From NCBI GenBank assembly GCA_016875595.1, contig VGPI01000017.1, positions 1 through 17,235 on the forward strand: a stretch of DNA of 17,235 bases. The letters run 5' to 3'. This DNA is from Candidatus Cloacimonadota bacterium. GTDB taxonomy: Bacteria; Cloacimonadota; Cloacimonadia; Cloacimonadales; Cloacimonadaceae. The notes under the pieces were generated by a model that searched no databases, was not told the DNA's origin, and worked only from the letters and a program-made list of their open reading frames with translations. The translations under genes were made by a program, and so were the position numbers. This document shows positions 1 through 8,212 of this stretch, piece by piece (within the stretch, counting starts at the first letter, position 1; each line of letters starts with the position of its first letter).

Positions 1-261
1 TTTTGGACACTATATGGCAGTTTTACGGATACCCGCTGTCTATTTATCAATGATTTACGATTACAAAACGCATATATTCGGGTTTTTTTAGCTCAAGTTC
101 GGATAGATATTTTATAAAGCGTATAGAGTGTAATTTGTGTAAGAAAAGAAGCGGGAATTGCTGAGTTATGCCCGGCTGAGATTTGAGCCGGCGGACGATT
201 GTACTTGACATAATATAGCCTCATTTAGATGTGGTGAAAAACTATTTCAGTGGAGGAAACA
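1..261. other. AT-rich leader upstream of gcvH; no gene seen
   Basis: I see no convincing coding region here on either strand. The stretch contains a short inverted repeat (CCGGCT at 172-177 with AGCCGG at 186-191, 8-nt loop) that is not followed by a T tract, so it is not a clear terminator. A TTGACA string lies at 205-210, but no good -10 box follows at the usual distance. The region presumably holds the promoter of the gcvH cluster, but I cannot place it. Confidence 0.5.
252..256 (+). promoter_or_regulatory. Shine-Dalgarno sequence that fixes the gcvH start
   Basis: GGAGG lies 5 nt before the ATG at 262. A GTG in the same frame at 250 would put this ribosome-binding site inside the coding region, so the ATG at 262 is the better start. 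Confidence 0.8.
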
Positions 262-642
262 ATGTTTGTTCCTGAAGACCTGTACTATACGGAATCACAT
301 GAGTGGATCAGAGTGGACGGCGAGATTGCCACAATGGGCGTGACTGATTTTGCTCAAAAGGAATTGGGCGAGATCGTCTATGTTGACCTGCCCGAAGTAG
401 GAACCAAAGTAACTGCCGGAGAACCCTGCGGCACCATCGAAACCCCCAAGGCAGTGGAAGACATCAACAGCCCGGTAAGCGGTAAAGTGGAACAGCGCAA
501 CACCGATCTGGAAGATTCGCCCGACCTGATCAACAAGTCACCCTATGATGAGGGCTGGCTGATCAAGATCAAACTTTCCGAACCGGACGAACTGGAAAAC
601 CTGCTTTCAGCGCTCGAATACCAGAAAGTACTCGAGGTCTAA
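262..642 (+). CDS. gcvH: Glycine cleavage system H protein (lipoyl carrier)
   Basis: GcvH carries the aminomethyl group on a lipoyl-lysine arm between the P, T and L proteins of the glycine cleavage system in the cytoplasm. The 126-residue product has the family's usual length. It begins with the typical YYTESHEW segment (about residues 8-15) and has the lipoylation site in ETPKAVEDI, with the acceptor at Lys63, followed by SPVSG. The start is ATG 262, supported by GGAGG at 252-256. No gcvP or gcvT lies in the window. The gene stands 27 nt ahead of gmk and is probably co-transcribed with it. A lone H protein may serve other lipoyl functions, such as lipoate relay, so its pathway partner is unknown here. 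Confidence 0.93.
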   Translation: MFVPEDLYYTESHEWIRVDGEIATMGVTDFAQKELGEIVYVDLPEVGTKVTAGEPCGTIETPKAVEDINSPVSGKVEQRNTDLEDSPDLINKSPYDEGWLIKIKLSEPDELENLLSALEYQKVLEV

Positions 643-669
643 ACCCCTTTATTCTATAGATCTGATGCC

Positions 670-1299
670 GTGATAGAGAAGAAAGCACACTTTCTGATCA
701 TCCTCTCGGCTCCTTCCGGAGGAGGTAAGTCCACCATTCTCAATGAGGTGCTGAAGCAGGCGGACGACATTGATTATTCCGTATCCTACACCACCCGGAA
801 GCCCCGCGGGGAAGAACAGAACGGGATCCATTATCACTTTGTCAATGATGAAGAATTCCAGCAGCGCATCCGGGAAGGGGACTTCCTCGAGCATGCCAAT
901 GTCTTTGGCAAGTGGTACGGCACTTCAATCAGTTTCATCAAGCGACGCTTGGCAGCCGGTCGGCACGTGATCATGGATATCGATGTCCAGGGTGCGGCGC
1001 AGATCGCGGTTACCGACATTCCATACGTCAAGATCTTCATACTGCCCCCTTCCATGGAAGTCCTGCGTGACCGCTTGATCAAGCGTAACACCGATACCAT
1101 GGAGGAGATAGAAAAACGGCTGCAGATCGCCTCCCGGGAGATTACCCGGATCTGCCTTTATGATTATCTGGTGATCAATGACGAACTGGACCAGGCAGTG
1201 AGCGAAGTGGCAGCCATCATTAGTGCCGAGACCAATCGGGTTCAGCGTTACATCGCACCCGATCTGCAATTTATGAACACTGGAGAAGAACATGATTAA
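670..1299 (+). CDS. gmk: Guanylate kinase
   Basis: Converts GMP and ATP to GDP and ADP in purine nucleotide metabolism in the cytoplasm. The 209 residues match the family length (about 205). The P-loop APSGGGKST lies at residues 14-22. The GMP-binding part carries SYTTRKPR and a GxxYHFV stretch, with the EGDFLEHA segment and YGTS further on; DIDVQGA and FILPPS are also family hallmarks. The start is a GTG at 670; no good Shine-Dalgarno is visible before it, and no in-frame ATG lies ahead of the P-loop, so GTG is the best choice. The end overlaps the next gene by 8 nt, indicating translational coupling. Confidence 0.95.
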   Translation: MIEKKAHFLIILSAPSGGGKSTILNEVLKQADDIDYSVSYTTRKPRGEEQNGIHYHFVNDEEFQQRIREGDFLEHANVFGKWYGTSISFIKRRLAAGRHVIMDIDVQGAAQIAVTDIPYVKIFILPPSMEVLRDRLIKRNTDTMEEIEKRLQIASREITRICLYDYLVINDELDQAVSEVAAIISAETNRVQRYIAPDLQFMNTGEEHD

Positions 1300-1660
1300 T
1301 AACAAGATCGAGACCTTCCTGGAAAAAGGGAATATGAACTACTTGTATTGCCTCTTGGCTAATCTCGAGGTCGAACGGCTCAACAAACTGCCTTCCTATG
1401 TGAAACAAAAACTCGTGGATAAATTGACCGAGATCGCCATGACACACGTGGCGGAGAATGAAGTGCCGGATTACCTGTCTGAGATCGCCGAAGCAGAGGC
1501 AGCCGCAATAACCCCGGCTTATCGGCGCGATGACGATTATGAGTATGAACCGCTCATGGATACCGAAACGGTAGATGATTCCTTGAAATTGACCGATGCC
1601 TACGAAGACGAAGAAGACGATACGGACGATTTTGATCAGGATGACGATAACGACGACTGA
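1292..1660 (+). CDS. Small acidic protein after gmk, possible divergent RNA polymerase omega
   Basis: This 122-residue protein is not recognised with certainty. Its N-terminal half (residues 1-70) looks alpha-helical, with NYLYCLLANLEVERLNKL followed by a charged helix around KQKLVDKLTEIA. The C-terminal third is extremely rich in Asp and Glu and is probably disordered. The start has GGAG at 1282-1285, 6 nt ahead of ATG 1292, and overlaps the gmk end by 8 nt. In many bacteria the gene after gmk is rpoZ, which encodes the omega subunit. The helical core loosely recalls the Bacteroidetes form of omega, but the canonical omega residues are not clearly present. Omega by position is inference; hypothetical acidic protein is the safe call. 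Confidence 0.8.
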   Translation: MINNKIETFLEKGNMNYLYCLLANLEVERLNKLPSYVKQKLVDKLTEIAMTHVAENEVPDYLSEIAEAEAAAITPAYRRDDDYEYEPLMDTETVDDSLKLTDAYEDEEDDTDDFDQDDDNDD

Positions 1661-1671
1661 TCAGACATCCC

Positions 1672-2319
1672 ATGACCTACCAAGCAATCAAACAATACCT
1701 TGAACTATTGAATGTGAGCGGCATCGACTGTATCTATCGGGCAACGGTTGGTTCTGCGGATGAATTGAACCGGTTGAGGGCACAGTATTCTGAATGTACC
1801 AATTGCGGATTGTCCCATGACAGATATCGCATGGTCTATGGCGAAGGCAATCCCAAAGCCCGGGCAATGATCATCGGGGAGGGTCCCGGCAGGCAGGAAG
1901 ACCTCACCGGCAGACCCTTCGTAGGCGATGCCGGACAGCTTTTGGACCGGATGCTCAATGCCATCAACCTCACCCGCCAGGACGTGTATATCGCCAATAT
2001 CGTCAAATGCCGTCCTCCCAACAACCGTAATCCTGCGATCGAGGAACGCCTTGCCTGCTTGCCCTATCTGATCGAACAGATCAATATCATCCAGCCCAGG
2101 ATCTTCCTGCTGCTCGGCTTGGTGGCGGCTCAAACACTGCTGCAGACCGATCTGCCGCTGGGAAAATTACGCCTGATGGAACACACTTTTATGGATCGAC
2201 CCGCCTTTGTCACCTACCATCCCGCCGCCCTCTTACGCAATCCTGACAACAAAAAACCTGCCTGGGAAGACCTCCAGCGTTTCCGCGATAAGTACTTTTC
2301 TTTAGCAGATCTGAGCTGA
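1672..2319 (+). CDS. Uracil-DNA glycosylase, family 4 type with iron-sulfur cluster
   Basis: Removes uracil from DNA that arose by cytosine deamination or misincorporation, starting base-excision repair. The 215-residue product shows the family 4 layout. Cys42 and Cys45 (ECTNC), Cys113 (VKCRPP) and Cys129 (RLACLPYL) are placed as the [4Fe-4S] ligands. The catalytic/uracil-binding motif GEGPGRQED is at about 69-77, and the HPAALLR motif at 183-189 supplies the active-site histidine. It begins 11 nt after the acidic protein gene with an ATG that lacks a strong ribosome-binding site, suggesting coupled translation. Family 5 enzymes are related, but the motif 1 glutamate favours family 4. Confidence 0.92.
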   Translation: MTYQAIKQYLELLNVSGIDCIYRATVGSADELNRLRAQYSECTNCGLSHDRYRMVYGEGNPKARAMIIGEGPGRQEDLTGRPFVGDAGQLLDRMLNAINLTRQDVYIANIVKCRPPNNRNPAIEERLACLPYLIEQINIIQPRIFLLLGLVAAQTLLQTDLPLGKLRLMEHTFMDRPAFVTYHPAALLRNPDNKKPAWEDLQRFRDKYFSLADLS

Positions 2320-2321
2320 CC

Positions 2322-3104
2322 TTGTACCGACAAATACTGATCTGGAGTTTCTTGCTTTTTGGGGTCTCCATTTATGCCCAAATCGCCATCTATGGTGACA
2401 CTCGCACCCAGCATGACATCCATCGCCAGGTGGTCGCCCAATTGACTCAGCATTCCTTTCATACCTTATTCCACTCCGGCGACCTGGTTCAACAAGGGCT
2501 CAGACAAAGCGAATATGACAATTTCCTGGAGATCATCGATCCCTTGACCCAGAATGCTGCCTTCTATCCCGCCCGGGGCAATCATGAAAAGAACAAAGAC
2601 CTCTTCCTCGACAACTTCCTGTATTTAAGCGATACCTATTATGCGGTGTCGATTGATTCGATCCGTTGGATCATCCTGGATTCCACCAGGCGTCTTTCAC
2701 CCGGATCCGCTCAATACACCTGGCTTCAGCAACAATTGACCGATTCTGACCTACCCATCATCATCATTGTCCATCATCCTGTATTCAGTTCCGGTAAGCA
2801 CGGAGACGAACTGGGACTGGGACTGTTTCTGCCGGCGCTGTTTGGACAATACCCCGTCAAAGCCGTCTTTTCAGGACATGACCACTGCTATGAACGCTCC
2901 TTCCACAAAGGGATCCACTATATCACTACCGGCGGGGGTGGAGCCCCACTCTATGACCATTCCAGCCGTAATGACCACTCGCAGGTCTTTCATAAGGCAT
3001 ATCACTACTGCATTCTCGACCCCGTTGACCGGAATCAGATCCGGGTCAAGGTCTATGGACTCCATGACAGGATCATAGACGAATTCACCATTTCCCTGCG
3101 TTAA
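2322..3104 (+). CDS. Exported metallophosphoesterase, purple acid phosphatase-like
   Basis: A calcineurin-like phosphoesterase of 260 residues, probably acting in the periplasm. Residues 1-19 form a hydrophobic signal peptide ending in IYA. Metal-binding motifs appear in order: GDTR (25-28), HSGD (51-54), GNHE (86-89), VHHP (150-153) and SGHDHCYER (184-192). The last matches the purple acid phosphatase signature GHxHxYER. A GGGGAP stretch at 204-209 is also typical of that branch. The start is TTG at 2322, 2 nt after the glycosylase stop; no clear Shine-Dalgarno is seen, so coupling to the upstream gene is likely. Substrate unknown; phosphomonoesters are the family norm. Confidence 0.85.
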   Translation: MYRQILIWSFLLFGVSIYAQIAIYGDTRTQHDIHRQVVAQLTQHSFHTLFHSGDLVQQGLRQSEYDNFLEIIDPLTQNAAFYPARGNHEKNKDLFLDNFLYLSDTYYAVSIDSIRWIILDSTRRLSPGSAQYTWLQQQLTDSDLPIIIIVHHPVFSSGKHGDELGLGLFLPALFGQYPVKAVFSGHDHCYERSFHKGIHYITTGGGGAPLYDHSSRNDHSQVFHKAYHYCILDPVDRNQIRVKVYGLHDRIIDEFTISLR

Positions 3105-3276
3105 GCTAATCAGATCTACCGGAAGTCAAGCCCACCAGGGAAACCCACTTCAGCCCTCCTATTGGCAGTACCCGCGATGACAGGAAGATAACAGCTCAAT
3201 GACCGCATCTGATCCCTTGATTGGGCGCTTATCCCCAAAGGCACAAGACAATCTGGAGTAAGAGAGGGTAGCAGGA
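3105..3276. other. Convergent intergenic gap between the metallophosphoesterase and the ECF operon
   Basis: Two convergent transcription units end here. I found no clean hairpin with a T tract for either strand; termination may be Rho-dependent. No gene seen. Confidence 0.5.
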
Positions 3277-3987
3277 TCAACGGGAGAGATACCCGACCAA
3301 ACCACCAAGCAGGATCAGCAGCGTAATTACCAGCCAGTCAAGCAATACCAGATCAGTTCTATATCTGGCGGTCTTGTGCCCCGGACTGCGAAAGCCCCTC
3401 AATTCGAGAGCGATCGCCTGGTAGTGTACATTGTGTAGCAATCCGGTCAGCACGGACAGGGCGATGATCCGGTAGATCTTGATTTTTCGCATCCAAGAAC
3501 CATGCCGGATATCCAAACCCCGATAGCGCAACAGGATGACCGTATCCTTGAACCTGTGGGTCAACAGCGGAATGAAATGGATGACGAAGCAGACCATAAA
3601 GGACAATTCCTCCGGCAGGCGGATCAAAGCAAAGGCATTACGGAAGTCATTGAACTGCAGCTTGATCAGTAGTCCGGCGCTGAGATAGATGATGCTCAGT
3701 CGAAAAACCACTTGCGCCCCCATCACCAATCCCTCGCTGGTGATCCTGAACCATCCGTAAGACCAGATCATCGAACCTCCCCGACGAAACAGGATCTGAA
3801 GGATGAATACAATCAAGAGAACCGGTAGCAAGCGGAATAGAGACTTAAGCGGGATTCTGCCATTGAATAGGCATAACAGGGCTGATACCATCATCAGCCC
3901 CGTCAGAGCTACCAGGTTTGCGCTCAATAGCGCGATGGATGAGACCCAGATCACGATACTGATCAGGGTCAGGGGATGTAGTATCAC
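3277..3987 (-). CDS. ECF transporter T component (EcfT/CbiQ family)
   Basis: The membrane coupling subunit of an energy-coupling-factor importer; it transmits ATPase motions to the substrate-binding S component. The 236-residue product has about five hydrophobic segments (roughly 5-40, 50-67, 92-108, 125-143, 215-234). It carries the two coupling-helix motifs of the family as R-Y-R-G-L at 154-158 and L-R-G-F-R at 196-200, equivalent to the usual Ala-Arg-Gly motifs. It is the last gene of the operon. The start is a GTG whose first three bases share the GTGA overlap with the receptor stop codon, so translation is coupled. A dedicated T component beside its own S and A genes makes this a group I (single-substrate) ECF system. 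Confidence 0.88.
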   Translation of the reverse strand: MILHPLTLISIVIWVSSIALLSANLVALTGLMMVSALLCLFNGRIPLKSLFRLLPVLLIVFILQILFRRGGSMIWSYGWFRITSEGLVMGAQVVFRLSIIYLSAGLLIKLQFNDFRNAFALIRLPEELSFMVCFVIHFIPLLTHRFKDTVILLRYRGLDIRHGSWMRKIKIYRIIALSVLTGLLHNVHYQAIALELRGFRSPGHKTARYRTDLVLLDWLVITLLILLGGLVGYLSR

Positions 3988-5921
3988 CAGTCAGCCCGTA
4001 AGCCGATGAAGTAATTAAATCCAGCGGCAGGATAGGCATATTCCTCTTCAAAGTCAATGTCGAGTAGGTTTTCCACTCCGGCACTGATGGTGTACCTACC
4101 CCGAGAGAAGTTGATGGCGGCATCATGCTTCCAATAAGATGGCAGCAAAATGTACACATCCCGATCGACATTGCTATAGCGGTGGTCATTCCAGGAACTG
4201 GTCAGCCGGAGTTGCATCCCAGGCATCAAATCGAACCGATTGGTCAGGGTGACATTGTTTTGAGCGACGTTATTCAAGCGATAATCGCTGCTTTTATCAT
4301 AGAGCAGGAGAGCAAAATCCAAATCGCACTGCCAGAAGCCCAAGGGCTGGATCCTCAGACCACACTCCCCGCCATAGGTAATCAATTTATTTACATTGAC
4401 ATAAGTGTTCACGCCATCTACCCTGACCCGATCGATCAGGTCAGCAATGTCGTTGAGGAAGGCTGTGGCATAATATGAGCCAGGTACGATCCCAAAGGGC
4501 AGGGAACTGCGGAATGACGCCTCATATTTCCAAGCCATCTGGCTTCTCAGCTCGGGATTGCCGGAACCGAGAGAATACAACTGCCGCATAGTCGGATGGG
4601 AGATGTTCTGCGCAGCAGACATGCCAATGTCAGTACCATTCTGGTTCTGATAGTAGATACCGATTGAGGGTTCCACATTGAGACGGCTGTTTTCAGCGTC
4701 GCTGTCCTCACGCCACAGGTTGGAAAGCCCCAAGCCCATACCGGTTCTCCAGTGGGCGTTCAGATAGTATTGATTGAAAAGAAAGGTGTTGCTCAGAAAG
4801 ATCTTTCTTTCCGACCAATCTGGGTAATCACGGTTGTCCTTGCGTTTGTTCCAGCGATGCTCCACGCCCAAGCCATAGCTGAGTGTCCCCGCCGGGCTGT
4901 ATAACCAGTCCGCGCGGGCATTGTAAGTGGTCATCAGGGTGTGGATCCAGGATTCATAAGTCAGTGAGCTGTCATCATAGGCATCGCTGTTATGCTCTTC
5001 ATAACGGTCTCCGGATCGATCCAGACCCACTGATTGAGTGATCACGAGATCACTATTTGTTGTCCACTCATGTGACAGATATGTGTGCCACCGATGAAGG
5101 TCCAGATAACGCCTGTAGCGGGGCGATGATGAGACGATTTCATTGATCTTGCCGGGCATGTGGCGTTTAGGATTGTACAATAGCCCGAGGTCAAATCCGA
5201 TGCGGTGCCAGGAGCCGAGGTCGGCATTGGTGTTGAACTGTAATTCAAATTGCTGACGCGAGGAGTTTTCCCTTGCCTCACGGTAGGCATCCAGAGTGTC
5301 TTCAAAAGCAGAGGCAAGGATCTCGCCCCTGCCATTCAGGGAGGTAAAAGAGAGACGATAATCCCAATTGTCAAATTCCCGCCGGTGAGTCAGATCAGCT
5401 TTATAGGTCTGATTGCGTTTGGCTTGTAGTCCTATCGACCATTGTGGATTGTTTTGCTGATTACGGGTAATGATGTTGATCACTCCGCCCATGTTGTTTG
5501 TGCCAAAGAGCGGTGAGACCGGCCCTTTGAGGATCTGGATATGTTCAATGTCGCTCACCGGTATATTGTGCAGGTCAAAGTAGCCGAAAAAGCCGGTATT
5601 TAGCGCTCTACCATTGATGAAGACCTTCAGCGAGTTCTGATCAAATCCCCGGAGATTGATGCTTGCCTCGCCTTTGGAACCATGGGTAACCACCAATCCG
5701 GGAACGTCATTTACCAGCGAGGATACATCAAGATGGGCTGTCCGGTCTTCCTCGCTAACGAAAAGGTTGTCCGCTATTCCTATTTGCTGGGCTGGGGTCT
5801 CAGCGATCACCCTGATGGTTTCCAGGCGGTAGGTTCTGATCCGGGTGCTGTCCGCTTCCATAGATGCCAATGCAGACAGCAGTCCGATCAGGATGGTCAG
5901 TACGATCAAGGTTTTATTCAT
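3984..5921 (-). CDS. TonB-dependent outer-membrane receptor
   Basis: A 645-residue gated beta-barrel that imports a scarce ligand across the outer membrane using TonB energy. Residues 1-22 are a signal peptide. A TonB-box-like stretch ETIRV follows at 34-38. The plug spans about 55-155, with NLRGFDQNSL, VFINGR and LKGPVSPLFGTNNMGGVINI as hallmarks. The rest is a barrel rich in aromatic alternating strands, ending in Trp instead of the usual Phe. The start is ATG 5921 with AGGAGG 7 nt ahead; it overlaps the stop of the upstream ATPase gene as ATGA. The plug looks BtuB-like, but ligand cannot be read from it. Being inside an ECF operon with a Moco-type leader suggests the ligand is a Moco-related molecule (inference). 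Confidence 0.93.
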   Translation of the reverse strand: MNKTLIVLTILIGLLSALASMEADSTRIRTYRLETIRVIAETPAQQIGIADNLFVSEEDRTAHLDVSSLVNDVPGLVVTHGSKGEASINLRGFDQNSLKVFINGRALNTGFFGYFDLHNIPVSDIEHIQILKGPVSPLFGTNNMGGVINIITRNQQNNPQWSIGLQAKRNQTYKADLTHRREFDNWDYRLSFTSLNGRGEILASAFEDTLDAYREARENSSRQQFELQFNTNADLGSWHRIGFDLGLLYNPKRHMPGKINEIVSSSPRYRRYLDLHRWHTYLSHEWTTNSDLVITQSVGLDRSGDRYEEHNSDAYDDSSLTYESWIHTLMTTYNARADWLYSPAGTLSYGLGVEHRWNKRKDNRDYPDWSERKIFLSNTFLFNQYYLNAHWRTGMGLGLSNLWREDSDAENSRLNVEPSIGIYYQNQNGTDIGMSAAQNISHPTMRQLYSLGSGNPELRSQMAWKYEASFRSSLPFGIVPGSYYATAFLNDIADLIDRVRVDGVNTYVNVNKLITYGGECGLRIQPLGFWQCDLDFALLLYDKSSDYRLNNVAQNNVTLTNRFDLMPGMQLRLTSSWNDHRYSNVDRDVYILLPSYWKHDAAINFSRGRYTISAGVENLLDIDFEEEYAYPAAGFNYFIGLRADW

Positions 5922-6568
5922 GTCGTAACCTCCTTTATGTAGTTGTTGGTAATGAGCCACTTTCGATCAAGACCGCAGCCATCCACGGCGGATTCATCGT
6001 GGGAGCTAATAATCACATTGCCGGACTTGCTGATCTTGTTCTTTATCAATGCCCTATAAAACTCTCTATACTCGAGGTCAAGCCCACTCAGGGGTTCGTC
6101 CAACAGCCAAAGCCTATGTGCCATCAAAGCCAGAGGAGCCAATGCCAGGCGTCTCAGTTCGCCACTGCTCAGCGATGCTGTGGCGTGATCCCTTAGAACT
6201 TGCAAACCGTTAATATGAAGGAGATCCTCGATATTGCGATTTGTAAACAATTGTGGATAAGCCAGTTGCCAGATTCTAAGTTCCTGCTTGGGAGTGACGC
6301 CGATGAGGTTGTCCTCCGCTTTTTGTCTGATGTGGATGATCCCATCCAAAACATTTTGTTTTTGCAAATGCAGTTCAATTCCATTCTTGGTGATACTACC
6401 TTGGTTAGGTTTCAGTAAACCTGCCAGCAGGCTTAAAAGAGTTGTCTTTCCCATACCGTTGTCTCCAGTGATCAGAACGCTCTCCCCGGGTTGGATGGTC
6501 AGATTGATCTCAGTGAACAGTTCTTTGGACCCAGCCCAGGCAAAGGACATTCGCTCTATCCGGAGCAA
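5918..6568 (-). CDS. ECF transporter ATPase subunit, second copy
   Basis: A cytoplasmic ABC ATPase of 216 residues, one half of the heterodimer that powers the importer. Motifs: Walker A GDNGMGKTT at 35-43, a Gln at 82 in the Q-loop region, signature LSSGE at 133-137, Walker B LWLLDEP at 153-159 with catalytic Glu158, D-loop SGLD at 161-164, and switch His190. All catalytic elements look intact. The start is TTG 6568 with AGGAGG about 5 nt upstream; it lies 13 nt inside the end of the preceding ATPase gene. It is short for an EcfA protein (usually about 270-290), lacking the long C-terminal extension, and resembles CcmA-like ATPases in size. Confidence 0.9.
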   Translation of the reverse strand: MLRIERMSFAWAGSKELFTEINLTIQPGESVLITGDNGMGKTTLLSLLAGLLKPNQGSITKNGIELHLQKQNVLDGIIHIRQKAEDNLIGVTPKQELRIWQLAYPQLFTNRNIEDLLHINGLQVLRDHATASLSSGELRRLALAPLALMAHRLWLLDEPLSGLDLEYREFYRALIKNKISKSGNVIISSHDESAVDGCGLDRKWLITNNYIKEVTT

Positions 6569-7272
6569 TTGAGCCTCCTCTCAGGAAGGGACAGGCAGAT
6601 CTGCCGGTCTGCGAGAGTGATGAATCTTTCCTTATGCTCAGTAAAAATGCAGGTGCACTGGCGTTCTCTCATACGGTCGAACCACTTGCACAAAAGTTCT
6701 GATGACCGCTGTGAAAGCCCGGAGAAGGGCTCATCCAACAGCACCAATGGACGTTTCAGTACCTCACAAGCGGCAAAGAGGAGGAGCTTTTGCTGTCCGT
6801 AGGACAAGGTGGCGGGATGCTGCCTGACAATCTCTTCAAGACCGAATAGATTTGTCACTTTCGCAATCCTCGACTCGATCTCAGCGGCAGGGATACTACT
6901 ATTCTCCAGGGCAAAGGCGATCTCGCTCACCCCATCAGGAAAGAACACCTGGACGGCTGGATCGCTCATGACCATTGAGAGATAAGTAAATCTGTCTCTT
7001 AGTTTTAGTCCGCTGAGATAAAACGCACCACCGCCGCTGTCCGGGGATAATGACGGCTGAAAAATGACCTGCCCTTTACAATTTGCCTCAATATGCTCCG
7101 GGATCACTCCGGCGATATAATTGAGCAGGGTGGTCTTTCCGCATCCGTTAGCGCCGGTGAGGGCAATGATCTCCCCTGATCTGATCTCCATCGACCAGTC
7201 GCTAAAGACCGCAATTGGGGCTTCTTTATCCGTTGCCGGATAAGACAAGGACAGACCAAGGACACTCAGCAT
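6556..7272 (-). CDS. ECF transporter ATPase subunit, first copy
   Basis: A cytoplasmic ABC ATPase of 238 residues, likely partner of the next gene's ATPase. Walker A is GANGCGKTT at 40-48, the signature LSYGQ at 156-160, Walker B LVLLDEP at 176-182 with Glu181, and the switch histidine is His213 (TEHK). The segment VMSDPAVQVFF followed by VSEIAFALEN at 115-124 is the EcfA-specific region, with the Q-helix glutamine kept as Gln108. Oddities: the canonical Q-loop Gln appears as Ser103 and the D-loop aspartate as Ser187, while the second ATPase keeps both. An asymmetric ATPase pair is therefore plausible. ATG start; only a weak ribosome-binding site; 10 nt after the upstream gene. Confidence 0.9.
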   Translation of the reverse strand: MLSVLGLSLSYPATDKEAPIAVFSDWSMEIRSGEIIALTGANGCGKTTLLNYIAGVIPEHIEANCKGQVIFQPSLSPDSGGGAFYLSGLKLRDRFTYLSMVMSDPAVQVFFPDGVSEIAFALENSSIPAAEIESRIAKVTNLFGLEEIVRQHPATLSYGQQKLLLFAACEVLKRPLVLLDEPFSGLSQRSSELLCKWFDRMRERQCTCIFTEHKERFITLADRQICLSLPERRLNCSG

Positions 7273-7282
7273 AATATCCGTA

Positions 7283-8212
7283 TCAGGGTTCGATCTCCAG
7301 CCAATCCGCTTCCAGCAGTTCTTTTGCGTTCAGGATCACGTGATCGATACCTGTCTGACGAAGCTGCTGTCTTTTGACGTGATAAAACAAAGATCCGGGG
7401 CTCAAGTTCCAGTCCAGTAACCGGCTGATCTCGACCAGGCGCTCGATCCCTTGGGGCATGATCAGTGCCAGGTTTTCAGCTTGCAGATAGATGATGTCTT
7501 TCATCCACAAACCCCCGGGAATACGGGCACTTTTTAGGTTGATCGAACCCTGCTCCCCTATCTCCAGGACAGCATTCCCCAGGTGACGGGGATATTCCAT
7601 CCGCAGACGCAGTCCATCACTGCTGACCAAGATAACCTGCGCAGCGGAAGTGCGGAAAATCAATTGCATGACATCATCCAGCATGTATGCCCGGGTTTTG
7701 ATAAACGGATCGGGGTCATTGTGAATGCTCAACTTGACGGATTCCTTCTCCCAAAACATCAAGCGCTGGGGAGGAAACATCGGGTTGAAGTCCTCCAGAA
7801 CGATCCGCTGCACTGCTCTTACCCAATAGAGGTCACGCAGCGCAGGAAAGATCACCCGGTAGTTCAGGCTGTCGAGTTCCACCTCACCCTGCCGGAAAAC
7901 CATCCAGCATTCCAGTGTGTCAAATTCGGCGCGATGGATATTGACCACGTAATTGTCCTCCGACTCCAGACGGATGTTTTGCCAGCGGATAAAACCGTTG
8001 TCCTTAAGCCAATTATCCAGTCTCATGCCCTGCCAGGACTCGGTCTTGGGTCCGGAATCGCGGTGGCGGGTAGTCAACACCTGCTCAGTCCCCAGATTAC
8101 GGAAGTATCCAACGGGATAACTACGGCTGATGCCATCCCCATCAATCACTTCAATGCCATGAGTCACGCTCAGAACAGTGATCGCCAGGATCGTGATCCA
8201 ACTGATCTTCAT
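7283..8212 (-). CDS. Exported protein with sulfite-oxidase-like (molybdopterin-binding) fold, internally duplicated
   Basis: A 309-residue protein with a signal peptide (about 1-19). Residues 20-141 follow the pattern of the Oxidored_molyb fold (sulfite oxidase family): SWQGMRLDNWL at 59-69, then ESEDNYVVNI, and a closing RVIFP...YWVRAVQRIVLE at 119-140. The N-terminal part has no cysteine where molybdenum-ligating members carry it, so this is probably a binding protein, not a redox enzyme. Residues about 190-246 (VSSDGLRLRM to LWMKDIIYLQ) look like a diverged second copy. The start is ATG 8212, with GAGG 5 nt ahead and an ATGA overlap with the S-component gene. Likely role: capture of ligand between the outer-membrane receptor and ECF importer. 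The family call rests on pattern recognition. Confidence 0.7.
   Translation of the reverse strand: MKISWITILAITVLSVTHGIEVIDGDGISRSYPVGYFRNLGTEQVLTTRHRDSGPKTESWQGMRLDNWLKDNGFIRWQNIRLESEDNYVVNIHRAEFDTLECWMVFRQGEVELDSLNYRVIFPALRDLYWVRAVQRIVLEDFNPMFPPQRLMFWEKESVKLSIHNDPDPFIKTRAYMLDDVMQLIFRTSAAQVILVSSDGLRLRMEYPRHLGNAVLEIGEQGSINLKSARIPGGLWMKDIIYLQAENLALIMPQGIERLVEISRLLDWNLSPGSLFYHVKRQQLRQTGIDHVILNAKELLEADWLEIEP

Noticed and set aside
31..89. ACCCG (31-35) and CGGGT (79-83) followed by a T tract, as a terminator of an upstream gene
   Set aside because: The loop would be over 40 nt and the stem only 5 bp; no upstream gene is visible in the window.
205..216. TTGACA followed at once by TAATAT as a gcvH promoter
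   Set aside because: The two boxes are adjacent instead of about 17 nt apart, and no other -10 box lies at the right distance.
1705..2133. Minus-strand open frame opposite the uracil-DNA glycosylase
   Set aside because: Antisense shadow of a gene with intact catalytic and iron-sulfur motifs.
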